Source of the DNA: Actinomycetota bacterium
GTDB taxonomy: Bacteria > Actinomycetota > Coriobacteriia > Anaerosomatales > D1FN1-002
DNA length: 6,630 bases
NCBI GenBank assembly: GCA_005774595.1
Contig: VAUM01000086.1
Span: 1-6,630 of the forward strand
Reading direction: 5' to 3'
Positions within the stretch are counted from its first letter, which is position 1; every line of letters starts with the position of its first letter. Below the pieces are notes generated by a model, which was not told the DNA's origin, searched no databases, and worked only from the letters and a program-made list of their open reading frames with translations. A program made the position numbers and the translations under genes. This document shows positions 1 to 6,486 of this stretch, piece by piece.

Positions 1-121
1 GGCCGGTGACCGCCAGCCAGCGCGTCACGCGCGCCGCCCGCTCGCCGCAGGCCGCGACCAGCACTGCGAGGGCGGCAGGAACCGCGATCGCCGCCAACGG
101 ATGTGCCGCGAGCCACGCCAT
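1..121 (-). CDS. nuoL: Probable NADH-quinone oxidoreductase subunit L, N-terminal fragment
   Basis: This is the first 40 codons of a gene that leaves the window at the left edge. The protein begins MAWLAAHPLAAIAVPAALAV and continues LVAACGERAARVTRWLAVTG, giving one hydrophobic segment (about residues 9-25) followed by a basic loop, as at the N-terminus of NuoL-type antiporter-like subunits. The start is well supported: ATG overlaps the nuoK stop by one base (TGATG), and a strong ribosome-binding site lies 8 bases upstream. NuoL is a large proton-translocating membrane subunit of complex I and normally follows nuoK. The identity rests mainly on gene order; the fragment is too short for diagnostic residues, and NuoM, NuoN or another Mrp-type antiporter subunit is possible. 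All visible codons keep the high-GC usage of the operon. Confidence 0.7.
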   Translation of the reverse strand, partial: MAWLAAHPLAAIAVPAALAVLVAACGERAARVTRWLAVTG

Positions 122-420
122 CAGCCGGACACCTCCGTGAACTCCTCGGCCTGGCGCCGCCCGCTGCGTTTGACCGCGGCGAGCAGCAGCGCCATACCGA
201 CGGCGGCCTCGGCGGCCGCCACGACCATCACGGTGAGCGCCACCGCGTGCGCGGCGCCGGCGGGCGCCCCGGACAGGCGCGCCAAGCCCACGAGCAGCAC
301 GTTCGCGCTACCGAGCATGATCTCGACCGAGGCGAGGACCGCGATCAGGTCGCGGCGCGTCAGCACGCCGTACAGCCCGATCGCGAACAGGACGAAGCAC
401 ACGCTCACGAGAGCGGTCAT
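121..420 (-). CDS. nuoK: NADH-quinone oxidoreductase subunit K
   Basis: NuoK is a small membrane subunit of the complex I proton-pumping arm, related to MrpC. The 99 residues match the usual length of about 100. Three hydrophobic segments are visible at about residues 3-20, 25-48 and 58-83. The conserved membrane glutamates are present: E33 in VEIMLGSANVL and E71 in VVAAAEAAVGMALLL, equivalent to E36 and E72 of E. coli NuoK. Their spacing is two residues longer than in E. coli because the Gly/Ala/Pro loop between helices 2 and 3 is longer. The ATG overlaps the nuoJ stop as ATGA, and the stop overlaps the nuoL ATG by one base, so translation is probably coupled on both sides. The identity is secure from motif, size and order. 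Confidence 0.96.
   Translation of the reverse strand: MTALVSVCFVLFAIGLYGVLTRRDLIAVLASVEIMLGSANVLLVGLARLSGAPAGAAHAVALTVMVVAAAEAAVGMALLLAAVKRSGRRQAEEFTEVSG
130..136 (-). promoter_or_regulatory. Ribosome-binding site for the nuoL start
   Basis: Read on the minus strand this is GGAGGTG, ending 8 bases before the ATG at 121. It lies inside the 3' end of nuoK and is one of the two best Shine-Dalgarno matches in the window. It fixes the start of the partial gene at the left edge, which is too short to be recognised by length. Confidence 0.7.
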
Positions 421-923
421 CGGCGCTCACCCCCCGCGATCGCGACGGCAGCCACGAGCGCGACGAGCAGCAGCGCGCCGAGCATCTCGAACTGCGGCAG
501 CATCGGCCCGAGCAGGGTGGCTGCGAGGTCCGCGCCGCCCGCGGACGCGGACGCCGCGGCCGCGGCCGTTGCCGGCTCGCCGCTCAGGACGAGCCGGGCC
601 CCGAGGACCGCGGCCATCGCGCACATCACGCCCGAGACGACGTCGTGCCGGCTGGTCAGGTCCGGAACGCCGGACGCGGAACGCTTGAGCACCATGATGG
701 CGAACAGCATCACGACGAGCACGCCGCCCACGTAGAGGAACACCTGCGCCGCCGCGAGGAACGCGGCGCCGTACGCGAGGAACAGCCCGGCCGCGGCGAG
801 CAGGAACACCGCCAGCCCGAGCGCCATCCGCATGACCTCGCGGGCGAGCACGGTCATCAGCGCGCCGCCCACGGCCAGCGCCGCGAGCAACCAGAAGACG
901 GCCTGTCCGGCGGTGACGGTCAC
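417..923 (-). CDS. nuoJ: NADH-quinone oxidoreductase subunit J
   Basis: NuoJ is a membrane subunit of complex I between NuoH and NuoK/NuoL; its third helix takes part in coupling quinone reduction to proton pumping. The protein has 168 residues and about five hydrophobic segments. The family signature is clear in the stretch YGAAFLAAAQVFLYVGGVLV followed by VMLFAIMVLKR, the conserved helix-3 region. The C-terminal motif FEMLGALLLVALVAAVAIAG is also typical. The loop before the last helix is rich in Ala, Ser and Gly. I chose the GTG at 923 because it forms a GTGA overlap with the stop of the preceding gene and leaves a normal-length N-terminus. Longer in-frame extension (to 986) would add about 21 Arg-rich residues that look like out-of-frame coding. 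A G-rich stretch about 8 bases upstream could act as a weak ribosome site. Confidence 0.95.
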   Translation of the reverse strand: MTVTAGQAVFWLLAALAVGGALMTVLAREVMRMALGLAVFLLAAAGLFLAYGAAFLAAAQVFLYVGGVLVVMLFAIMVLKRSASGVPDLTSRHDVVSGVMCAMAAVLGARLVLSGEPATAAAAASASAGGADLAATLLGPMLPQFEMLGALLLVALVAAVAIAGGERR

Positions 924-2986
924 GTGGCGCACCCCCCGCGATCCGCGTCGGCGCCGGTCGCGCGCGTGCCCGAGCCGTCGCGGCACATCTCGTCACGGTC
1001 GAACTGCATGAGGTCGCGGTGGTAGAACGACAGCTCGTACTGGCCCGTGTGCTGCAGGGCATCGGTCGGGCACTGCTCGGCGCACATACCGCAGAAGCAG
1101 CACTTCGTCAGATCGAGGTCGTAGCTGGTCATGGCGAGACGCCCGTCGTCGGCGTTGCGCTTCACCTGGATCGCGTAGTCCGGGCAGGTCCGGGCGCAGA
1201 AGCCGCAGGCCACGCAGACCTCGGACTGGCAGCGCAGGCAGCGCGCCGCCTCCAGCAGGCCCTCGGCCGGCGTCATGCCGAGCTCGACGGCACGGAAGTC
1301 GCCCGCGCGTTCCGACGGGTCCGACATCGGCATGTCGATCCTCAGGCGCGACGGCTCGACGCCGTCCAGCGACGCCTTCGCGTAGCGGTCGTACACCGGC
1401 ACGGGGCGCATGGTCCGCGTGCCGTCGGGGTCCTCGTCCGACAGGTAGCGGTGGATGGAGATCGCGGCCTCGTGGCCCGTGGCGATCGACCCGATGCAGC
1501 TGCCCGGCCCGGTCACGACCTCGCCGCAGGCGAAGACGCCGTCGTGCCCGGTCGTGAAGGTGGAACCGTGCACCTTCAGGTTGCCGCGCTCGTCGAGCAT
1601 GAGGTCGGTGCCCCCGACGAGCTCGCGAAGGTCCGCCGCCTGCCCGACCGCGAAGACCACCACGTCGCACGGCACGTCCGTGTACTCCTCGCCGAACTGC
1701 GGCGAGAAGCGGCCCTGCGCGTCGAACACCGAGAGGCACTCGCGCATCTTCATCCCGGCGACGCGGCCATCCTCGACGATGACCTCGTGCGGCCCGAGCG
1801 AACACATCATGATGACGCCCTCGTCGAGCGCCTCCTCGATCTCCCACGGGTGCGCGGGCATCTCGTCGTCGGACTCCAGCGAGGCCTGCCGGACCTCGGT
1901 CGCACCCACGCGAAGCGCGCAGCGCGCCACGTCGACCGCCACGTTGCCGCCGCCGATGACCACCACACGCTTGCCGCGCACGCCGGCCTCAGCGTGGAAG
2001 TTCGCGCCGCGCAGGAACGGGATCGCGCCCATGACGCCCTCGGCTTCCACGCCCGGGACCGGGATGAGCCGGCTGGTCTGCAGCCCCGCCGCGATGAGCA
2101 CCGCGTCGTACTCGCCGATGAGGTGCTCGAGCGGGACCTCGCGCCCGATGCGCGTGTTGCAGCGCAGGTCGAGCCCCATGCGGACGAGGTCGTCGATCTC
2201 CCCGTGGAGCACCTCGCGCGGCAGGCGATACGACGGCACGCCGGAGTTGAGCGCGCCGCCGGGCATGTGGTCCTTCTCGTACACCGTGACCGCATGGCCG
2301 AGGCGCATCAGGTCCGCGGCCGCGGCCAGGCCGGCGGGGCCGGCGCCCACGATCGCGACATGCTTGCCGCTCGTGTGCTCGAAAGCCTGGATGCGCTCCT
2401 CGCGGACGGCCTCGAACGCCTCGTACGCCACGCGGTGCAGCGGCCGCACGGCGATCGGCTCGTCGTAGTCGTTGCGGCGGCACGCGGCCTCACACGGGTG
2501 ATGGCAGATGCGCCCGAGGACGCCCGGCATCACGTTGCGCTCGCGCACGAGCTCGTACGCCTCGACCGGGCGCGCGTCCGCGATCAGGCTGTTCTGCCCG
2601 CGGACGTCGACGTTCGCGGGGCAGTTGCCCATGCAGGGCGGAAGGCGGTCCTCGCGGTGCATCCCGTCGACCACAGCGTTGTAGCCCACCGGCTCCGAGC
2701 GCACGAGCGCCACCTGGTCGACACCAAGGGTGCCGGTGAGCCGCAGCGCGCCGCGCCAGCGCGGCGACAGCGACACGCGCTCGCGCGGGTAGCGGACGGT
2801 CTTGGGCTTGCCCATCGCCCGCTTCGCCGTGATGCCGAGGCCCGTGGCGAGCGAGCGCCACGCGGCGAGGAAGCCCGCGACACCCCGCACCGGCTCCTCG
2901 GACACGACGATCTCCAGCGGCACCTTGTCGCCGTGATGCATGCCGTCGGCCGGCGGCGGGAACTCGTGGTGCTCGCTCTGCGTCAC
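920..2986 (-). CDS. nuoI: Composite NuoI: complex I subunit I split by an inserted GltD/NfnB-like FAD and NAD(P) oxidoreductase
   Basis: The protein has 688 residues; NuoI alone is about 150-180. Residues 36-86 resemble the N-terminal NuoI segment that lies on the membrane: LGITAKRAMGKPKTVRYP, then LSPRWRGALRLTG, very like Thermus Nqo9. About 500 residues then follow the GltD pattern. A Cys-rich region has C118, C122, C161, C165 and C169, with CMGNCPANVDV and GRICHHPCEAACRR. An FAD Rossmann motif GAGPAGL lies at 214-220 with E237 on the next strand. An NAD(P) motif IGGGNVAVDVA lies at 344-354. A closing flavin motif, GVFACGEVVTGPGSCIGSIA, lies near 483-502. NuoI then resumes: N6a Cys 591/594/597/601, N6b Cys 629/632/635/639, and the arm LQHTGQYELSFYHRDLMQFD. 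A 20-residue tail with two Cys ends it. The GTG start overlaps the nuoH stop as GTGA; the stop overlaps nuoJ likewise. Inferred role: cytoplasmic NAD(P)H oxidation passing electrons to N6a, replacing NuoEFG. Domain calls are strong; function is inferred. Confidence 0.92.
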   Translation of the reverse strand: MTQSEHHEFPPPADGMHHGDKVPLEIVVSEEPVRGVAGFLAAWRSLATGLGITAKRAMGKPKTVRYPRERVSLSPRWRGALRLTGTLGVDQVALVRSEPVGYNAVVDGMHREDRLPPCMGNCPANVDVRGQNSLIADARPVEAYELVRERNVMPGVLGRICHHPCEAACRRNDYDEPIAVRPLHRVAYEAFEAVREERIQAFEHTSGKHVAIVGAGPAGLAAAADLMRLGHAVTVYEKDHMPGGALNSGVPSYRLPREVLHGEIDDLVRMGLDLRCNTRIGREVPLEHLIGEYDAVLIAAGLQTSRLIPVPGVEAEGVMGAIPFLRGANFHAEAGVRGKRVVVIGGGNVAVDVARCALRVGATEVRQASLESDDEMPAHPWEIEEALDEGVIMMCSLGPHEVIVEDGRVAGMKMRECLSVFDAQGRFSPQFGEEYTDVPCDVVVFAVGQAADLRELVGGTDLMLDERGNLKVHGSTFTTGHDGVFACGEVVTGPGSCIGSIATGHEAAISIHRYLSDEDPDGTRTMRPVPVYDRYAKASLDGVEPSRLRIDMPMSDPSERAGDFRAVELGMTPAEGLLEAARCLRCQSEVCVACGFCARTCPDYAIQVKRNADDGRLAMTSYDLDLTKCCFCGMCAEQCPTDALQHTGQYELSFYHRDLMQFDRDEMCRDGSGTRATGADADRGGCAT

Positions 2987-3933
2987 AGCCACGGAAGCAC
3001 CGCCCCCACCAGCACGAGCTGGACGAGCGCGATGGGCGTGAGCACCTTCCACGCGGTGGCCATCAGCTGGTCGGGCCGCATACGCGGGAACGTCCACTTG
3101 ACCCAGATCATGCTCGTGGCGATCAGCAGCGTGAGGAGCACGTACGCGAGCACGCCCGCCGCCCCCGGCAGCAGGCGCCAGCCGCCGAGGTACACCGCGG
3201 CGCCGAAGAGCGACGCGGCGACGATGCCACCGTACTCGCCCATCATGAAGACCGCCCACCGGATGCCGGTGTAGTCGGTGAAGTAGCCGGCCACCAGTTC
3301 CGACTCGGCCTCGGCGAGGTCGAAGGGCCCGCGGTTGAGTTCTGCGATCGACGAGATGTAGTACACGAGGAACGCAGGCACGAGCAGGAACGGCCACCAC
3401 CATGCCCACCGCTCCATGACCTCGAGCGGGCGCAGCGACCCTGCAAGGAGCACCGGCGCGAGCACGGCCAGCGTGCGCGGGACCTCGTACGAGATCATCT
3501 GCGCGGCGCCCCGCACGCCGCCGATCGTCGCGAAGGTGTTGCGCGACGACCAGCCGCCCACCAAGACGCCGATGACCGACAGCGAGGGCACCGCGAGGAA
3601 GAACAGCACGCCGATGCCCGAGTCGAGCGGGGCGAAGCCCCTCGCGTACGGGATGACGAGCAGCGAGGCGGCGATGGGGATGAAGGTGAGCAGCGGCGCG
3701 AAGCGGAACAGCCACACGTCGGCCTGCGCCGGCGTCACGTCCTCCTTGAGCACGAGCTTCACGGTGTCCGCGAGCGTCTGGAGCAGGCCGAACGGGCCGG
3801 TCTCCTGCGGGCCGTACCGCATCTGGATGCGGCCGGCGACCTTGCGCTCCCACCACACGCCGAACAGCGCGGCCAGCGCGATGAGCAGGCCCGCGGCCAG
3901 CCCCCAGACCGCTCCTCCGAGCACGCCGGTCAC
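2983..3933 (-). CDS. nuoH: NADH-quinone oxidoreductase subunit H
   Basis: NuoH is the membrane subunit that forms most of the quinone-access channel and joins the hydrophilic arm to the proton pumps. The 316 residues contain about eight hydrophobic segments and the family signatures in order: ERKVAGRIQMRYGP at residues 29-42, followed by GLLQTLADTVKLVLKED; ISYEVPR at 147-153; ELNRGPFDLAEAESELVAGY at 198-217, followed by FTDYTGIRWAVFMMGEY; and WVKWTFPRMRPDQLM at 277-291. The acidic residues of the E-channel near the quinone chamber are present in these loops. The start is a GTG forming a GTGA overlap with the nuoD stop, with GAGGTGG 4 bases upstream. nuoH directly follows nuoD, where nuoE, nuoF and nuoG usually intervene. 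NuoH itself looks complete and normal. Confidence 0.97.
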   Translation of the reverse strand: MTGVLGGAVWGLAAGLLIALAALFGVWWERKVAGRIQMRYGPQETGPFGLLQTLADTVKLVLKEDVTPAQADVWLFRFAPLLTFIPIAASLLVIPYARGFAPLDSGIGVLFFLAVPSLSVIGVLVGGWSSRNTFATIGGVRGAAQMISYEVPRTLAVLAPVLLAGSLRPLEVMERWAWWWPFLLVPAFLVYYISSIAELNRGPFDLAEAESELVAGYFTDYTGIRWAVFMMGEYGGIVAASLFGAAVYLGGWRLLPGAAGVLAYVLLTLLIATSMIWVKWTFPRMRPDQLMATAWKVLTPIALVQLVLVGAVLPWL

Positions 3934-5075
3934 CGGTCCACCTCGCCGAAGACAGGGTCGAGTGAGCCGAGGATCACGATGAGGTCCGAGAGCGTGTGAC
4001 CCGGTGCGAGGTGCGACAGCAGCTGCAGGTTGCAGAAGGCCGGCGACCGGAACTTCAGGCGGTACGGGCGCGGCGAACCGTCCGACACCACGTAGACGCC
4101 GAGCGAGCCGCGCGCCGATTCGATGTGGTCGTACGCGTCGCCGGCCCGCGGAGCGAGCAGGCGCGGCAGCCCGGGTGTGACGATCGGCCCCGGCTCGACC
4201 TGGTCGAGCGCCTGCTCGATGATGCGCACCGACTCATACGCCTCGAACAGCCGGCACCGCGCACGGTCGAACGCGTCCCCGTTGGCGCCGAGCGGCACCT
4301 CGAAATCGAAACGCGGGTAGACCGAGTACGCATCGTCGCGGCGCAGGTCCCAATCCACGCCCGAGGCGCGCGCCGTGGGGCCGCTCGCACCGAACGCGAC
4401 CGCGTCCGCCGCCGACAGCGCGCCGGCGCCCTGAAGGCGCCCGCGGGCGATGACGTTGCCGAAGAAGAGCCGGTCCATCTCGGCCAGGCCCTTGACGTGC
4501 GCCTTCAGGAACGCGCGGCAGGTCTCGACCCAGCCGTCGGGCAGGTCGAACGCGACGCCGCCGGGGCGCACGTAGCTGTAGGTGAGACGGGCGCCGCACA
4601 GCGACTCGAACAGCTCGACGATCCGCTCGCGCTCCTCGAAGGCGTAGACGAACATCGTGAACGCGCCGGTGTCGGCGGCCGAGGAGCCCAGCGCCATCAT
4701 GTGGCTCGCGATCCGCTGCAGCTCGCAGACGATAACGCGCAGGTACTCGGCGCGCTCGGGGAGCCGGATGTCCGCGAGGCGCTCGACCGCGCGGCAGTAC
4801 GCCCAGTTCGCGTACATCGAGCCGACGTAGTCGAGCCGGTCGGTCAGCGGCACGACCTGGCGGTAGGTGCGGTTCTCGGCGATCTTCTCGATCCCGCGGT
4901 GCAGGTAGCCGATGACGGTCTCGGCCTTCACGACGACCTCGCCGTCGAGGTGCGCGATGACGCGGCACACGCCGTGCGTGGATGGGTGCGACGGGCCGAG
5001 GTTGACGACGAGTTCCTCGACCGGCCGCCCATCGGCGCCGTCCACCATCCGCCTGCTGTCCACCTGCATCGTCAT
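3930..5075 (-). CDS. nuoD: NADH-quinone oxidoreductase subunit D (49 kDa-type)
   Basis: NuoD is the peripheral-arm subunit that forms the quinone head-group site together with NuoB; it descends from the large subunit of NiFe hydrogenases but binds no nickel. The 381 residues match the usual length. Visible signatures are NLGPSHPSTHGV at residues 25-36, GYLHRGIEKIAE at 56-67, DRLDYV at 79-84, GGVAFDLPDGW, GPTARASGVDWDLRRDDAY, SPRPYRLKFRSPAFCNLQLL near the C-terminus and the terminal DPVFGEVDR. H34 and Y83 correspond to the quinone-binding His38 and Tyr87 of Thermus Nqo4, with the same 49-residue spacing. The ATG follows the nuoC stop after three bases, with no strong ribosome site of its own, so it probably depends on re-initiation. 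A second in-frame ATG two codons later is an alternative start. Confidence 0.97.
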   Translation of the reverse strand: MTMQVDSRRMVDGADGRPVEELVVNLGPSHPSTHGVCRVIAHLDGEVVVKAETVIGYLHRGIEKIAENRTYRQVVPLTDRLDYVGSMYANWAYCRAVERLADIRLPERAEYLRVIVCELQRIASHMMALGSSAADTGAFTMFVYAFEERERIVELFESLCGARLTYSYVRPGGVAFDLPDGWVETCRAFLKAHVKGLAEMDRLFFGNVIARGRLQGAGALSAADAVAFGASGPTARASGVDWDLRRDDAYSVYPRFDFEVPLGANGDAFDRARCRLFEAYESVRIIEQALDQVEPGPIVTPGLPRLLAPRAGDAYDHIESARGSLGVYVVSDGSPRPYRLKFRSPAFCNLQLLSHLAPGHTLSDLIVILGSLDPVFGEVDR

Positions 5076-5078
5076 GCG

Positions 5079-5540
5079 TCAGATGTAGTCCGGCCTCGGG
5101 AGGACGTGCGGGTCCTCGTAGTCCTTGCGCAGCGGATGCCCGCGCCAGTCGTCCGGAAGCATGATGCGGCGCAGGTCGGGATGGCCCTCGAACACGATGC
5201 CGAAGAGGTCGTACGTCTCGCGCTCGTGCCAGTCCGCGCCCGGCCACAGCGCAGTGAGCGACGGCACGCGCGGCTCCGAGCGAGGCACGCGGCACTTCAG
5301 GAAGACCGCGGCGTGATGCTCGGGCGCGTGGAGGCGCACGACGATCTCGAACTGCTCGCCGTAGTCGACGGCCGTGACCATGCCGAGGCGGTCGAAGCCG
5401 AGCCGCTTGAGGTCTTCGGCCGAGGACAGTAGCGCGCCGGGCTCGACGGCCAGCACGCCGTCGCCGAACTCCACCGAGAACAGCGTGCACAGGTCCGGAT
5501 AGGCGGCGCAGAGCATCTCGCGCAGGTCCTCGCCGGTCAC
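5079..5540 (-). CDS. nuoC: NADH-quinone oxidoreductase subunit C (30 kDa-type)
   Basis: NuoC is a structural subunit of the hydrophilic connecting arm, packed against NuoD and NuoB, with no cofactor of its own. The protein has 153 residues and the 30 kDa family pattern: a variable N-terminal half, then VVRLHAPEHHAAVFLKCRVP, and the signature ADWHERETYDLFGIVFEGHP followed by DLRRIMLPDDWRGHPLRKDY at about residues 107-146. It is a stand-alone NuoC, not the NuoCD fusion of enterobacteria. I chose the GTG at 5540 because it overlaps the nuoB stop as GTGA and has GGAGGAGG just upstream; longer in-frame readings run through nuoB in the wrong frame. Confidence 0.96.
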   Translation of the reverse strand: MTGEDLREMLCAAYPDLCTLFSVEFGDGVLAVEPGALLSSAEDLKRLGFDRLGMVTAVDYGEQFEIVVRLHAPEHHAAVFLKCRVPRSEPRVPSLTALWPGADWHERETYDLFGIVFEGHPDLRRIMLPDDWRGHPLRKDYEDPHVLPRPDYI

Positions 5541-6100
5541 GGCGCCTCCTCCGGCTCGCACGGCGCCTCCGGCAGCAGCAGGTCCGCACGGTGGGTGCGG
5601 CCTTCCGCGATGGACTCGGAACGGATCTTCTTCGCGAGCTGCAGCACGGCGTCCTGGAGCGACTCGGGGCGCGGCGGGCAACCGGCGATGTAGACGTCGA
5701 CCGGGAGGAACTCGTCGACGCCGCGCACGACGGTGTACGAGTCGTGGAGGAAGATGCCGCCGGACACGGCGCAGTTGCCCATCGCGATGCACCACTTCGG
5801 CTCGGGCATCTGGTCCCAGAGGCGCTGGACTGCCGGCTGCATCTTCTTGGTGACGGTGCCCGCGACGACCATCACATCCACGTGCCGAGGATCGGGACGC
5901 GGGAACGCGCCGTGGCGGTCGAAGTCGAACTTCGCGAACGACGCGGCGATCAGCTCCATGGCGCAGCACGCGGTGCCCATCGGCATCACCCACGGCGAGT
6001 GGCCTCGCGCCCAGTCGATGAGCGCGTCGAGCGTGGTCAGCACGACGTCGCCGCCGGGCGCTGCGTCCAGCCCGCGGCCGATGGAGTCTACGACGGCCAC
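5537..6100 (-). CDS. nuoB: NADH-quinone oxidoreductase subunit B (cluster N2 subunit)
   Basis: NuoB carries the terminal [4Fe-4S] cluster N2, which reduces quinone at the interface with NuoD and NuoH. With the GTG at 6100 the protein has 187 residues, slightly above the usual 160-180. The four cluster ligands are visible: tandem Cys 45 and 46 in MGTACCAMELIAA, Cys 110 in AMGNCAVSGGIF, and Cys 141 in VYIAGCPPRPE. Other conserved parts are VVAGTVTKKMQP and VVRGVDEFLPVDVY. The start overlaps the nuoA end by 13 bases. It is the only convincing start near the family N-terminus, since extension upstream gives Arg-rich out-of-frame sequence through nuoA, but its ribosome site (GGGGCG) is weak. The C-terminal tail is acidic and Pro-rich, with an extra Cys 181 unlikely to bind the cluster. 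Confidence 0.95.
   Translation of the reverse strand: MAVVDSIGRGLDAAPGGDVVLTTLDALIDWARGHSPWVMPMGTACCAMELIAASFAKFDFDRHGAFPRPDPRHVDVMVVAGTVTKKMQPAVQRLWDQMPEPKWCIAMGNCAVSGGIFLHDSYTVVRGVDEFLPVDVYIAGCPPRPESLQDAVLQLAKKIRSESIAEGRTHRADLLLPEAPCEPEEAP
5545..5552 (-). promoter_or_regulatory. Ribosome-binding site for the nuoC GTG start
   Basis: On the minus strand this reads GGAGGAGG, ending 4 bases before the GTG at 5540. It sits within the last codons of nuoB (the Glu-Glu-Ala-Pro end) and decides the nuoC start among several in-frame possibilities upstream. Confidence 0.6.
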
Positions 6101-6456
6101 TTCAGCGCCCCGGTCTTCCACGCGTACGCGAGCCCGAGTGCGAGGAACGCGACGAACGCGCCGACCTCGATCACGCCGGCGAGCGAGCCGCGAAGCGCCG
6201 ACGCGACGGCGAACAGCAGCACGCTCTCGGCGTCGAAGAGCACGAAGAGCAGCGCGATCAGCGCGAAGCGCAGGTTGAACGGCGTCCACGGGGCGCCGGC
6301 CTGCTCCATGCCGCACTCGTAGGGAGACTCCTTTGCCGGCGAGCCGGCGCGCGGCGACAGGACGAGGTTCGCGAGGAACACCACCCCGATGAAGCCGGCA
6401 GCCGCAGCGACCATGCCGAGTACGAACAGCACGCTCTGTCCGGAAGCGTCCTGCAT
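6088..6456 (-). CDS. nuoA: NADH-quinone oxidoreductase subunit A
   Basis: NuoA is a three-helix membrane subunit of complex I that packs against NuoH and NuoJ near the quinone channel. The 122 residues match the family length. Hydrophobic segments lie at about residues 8-33, 63-85 and 90-112. The long loop after helix 1 carries the conserved signature KESPYECGMEQAG at 42-54, including Cys 48, followed by NLRFALIALLFVLFDAESVL at about 61-80. This is the first gene of the operon. The ATG is preceded by AAAGGG four bases upstream (6461-6466), an adequate ribosome site, and by an intergenic region with a candidate promoter and operator. The stop is TAG, inside the start of nuoB. Confidence 0.97.
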   Translation of the reverse strand: MQDASGQSVLFVLGMVAAAAGFIGVVFLANLVLSPRAGSPAKESPYECGMEQAGAPWTPFNLRFALIALLFVLFDAESVLLFAVASALRGSLAGVIEVGAFVAFLALGLAYAWKTGALKWPS

Positions 6457-6486
6457 GGAACCCTTTCGCCCGCCACCATCGCGTAC

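Noticed and set aside
920..2986. Composite NuoI as a frameshift or assembly artefact joining two genes
   Set aside because: The frame is continuous, both ends have regular 4-base overlaps with nuoH and nuoJ, and the NuoI parts lie on both sides of the insert. A simple misjoin would not produce that.
1019..3274. Long plus-strand open frame of about 750 codons opposite the composite nuoI
   Set aside because: It is rich in His, Arg, Ala and Val with no recognisable domain and lies antisense to a gene with unmistakable motifs. Long antisense frames are expected in very GC-rich coding DNA.
2987..3856. N-terminal extension of the composite NuoI frame through nuoH
   Set aside because: This part is an out-of-frame reading of nuoH with Arg/Ala/Gly-rich composition. 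The GTG at 2986, overlapping the nuoH stop, gives the natural start just before the NuoI-like segment.
3996..5432. Plus-strand open frame of about 480 codons opposite nuoD and nuoC
   Set aside because: Same reason: Arg/Asp/Val-rich composition, no motifs, fully antisense to two conserved genes.
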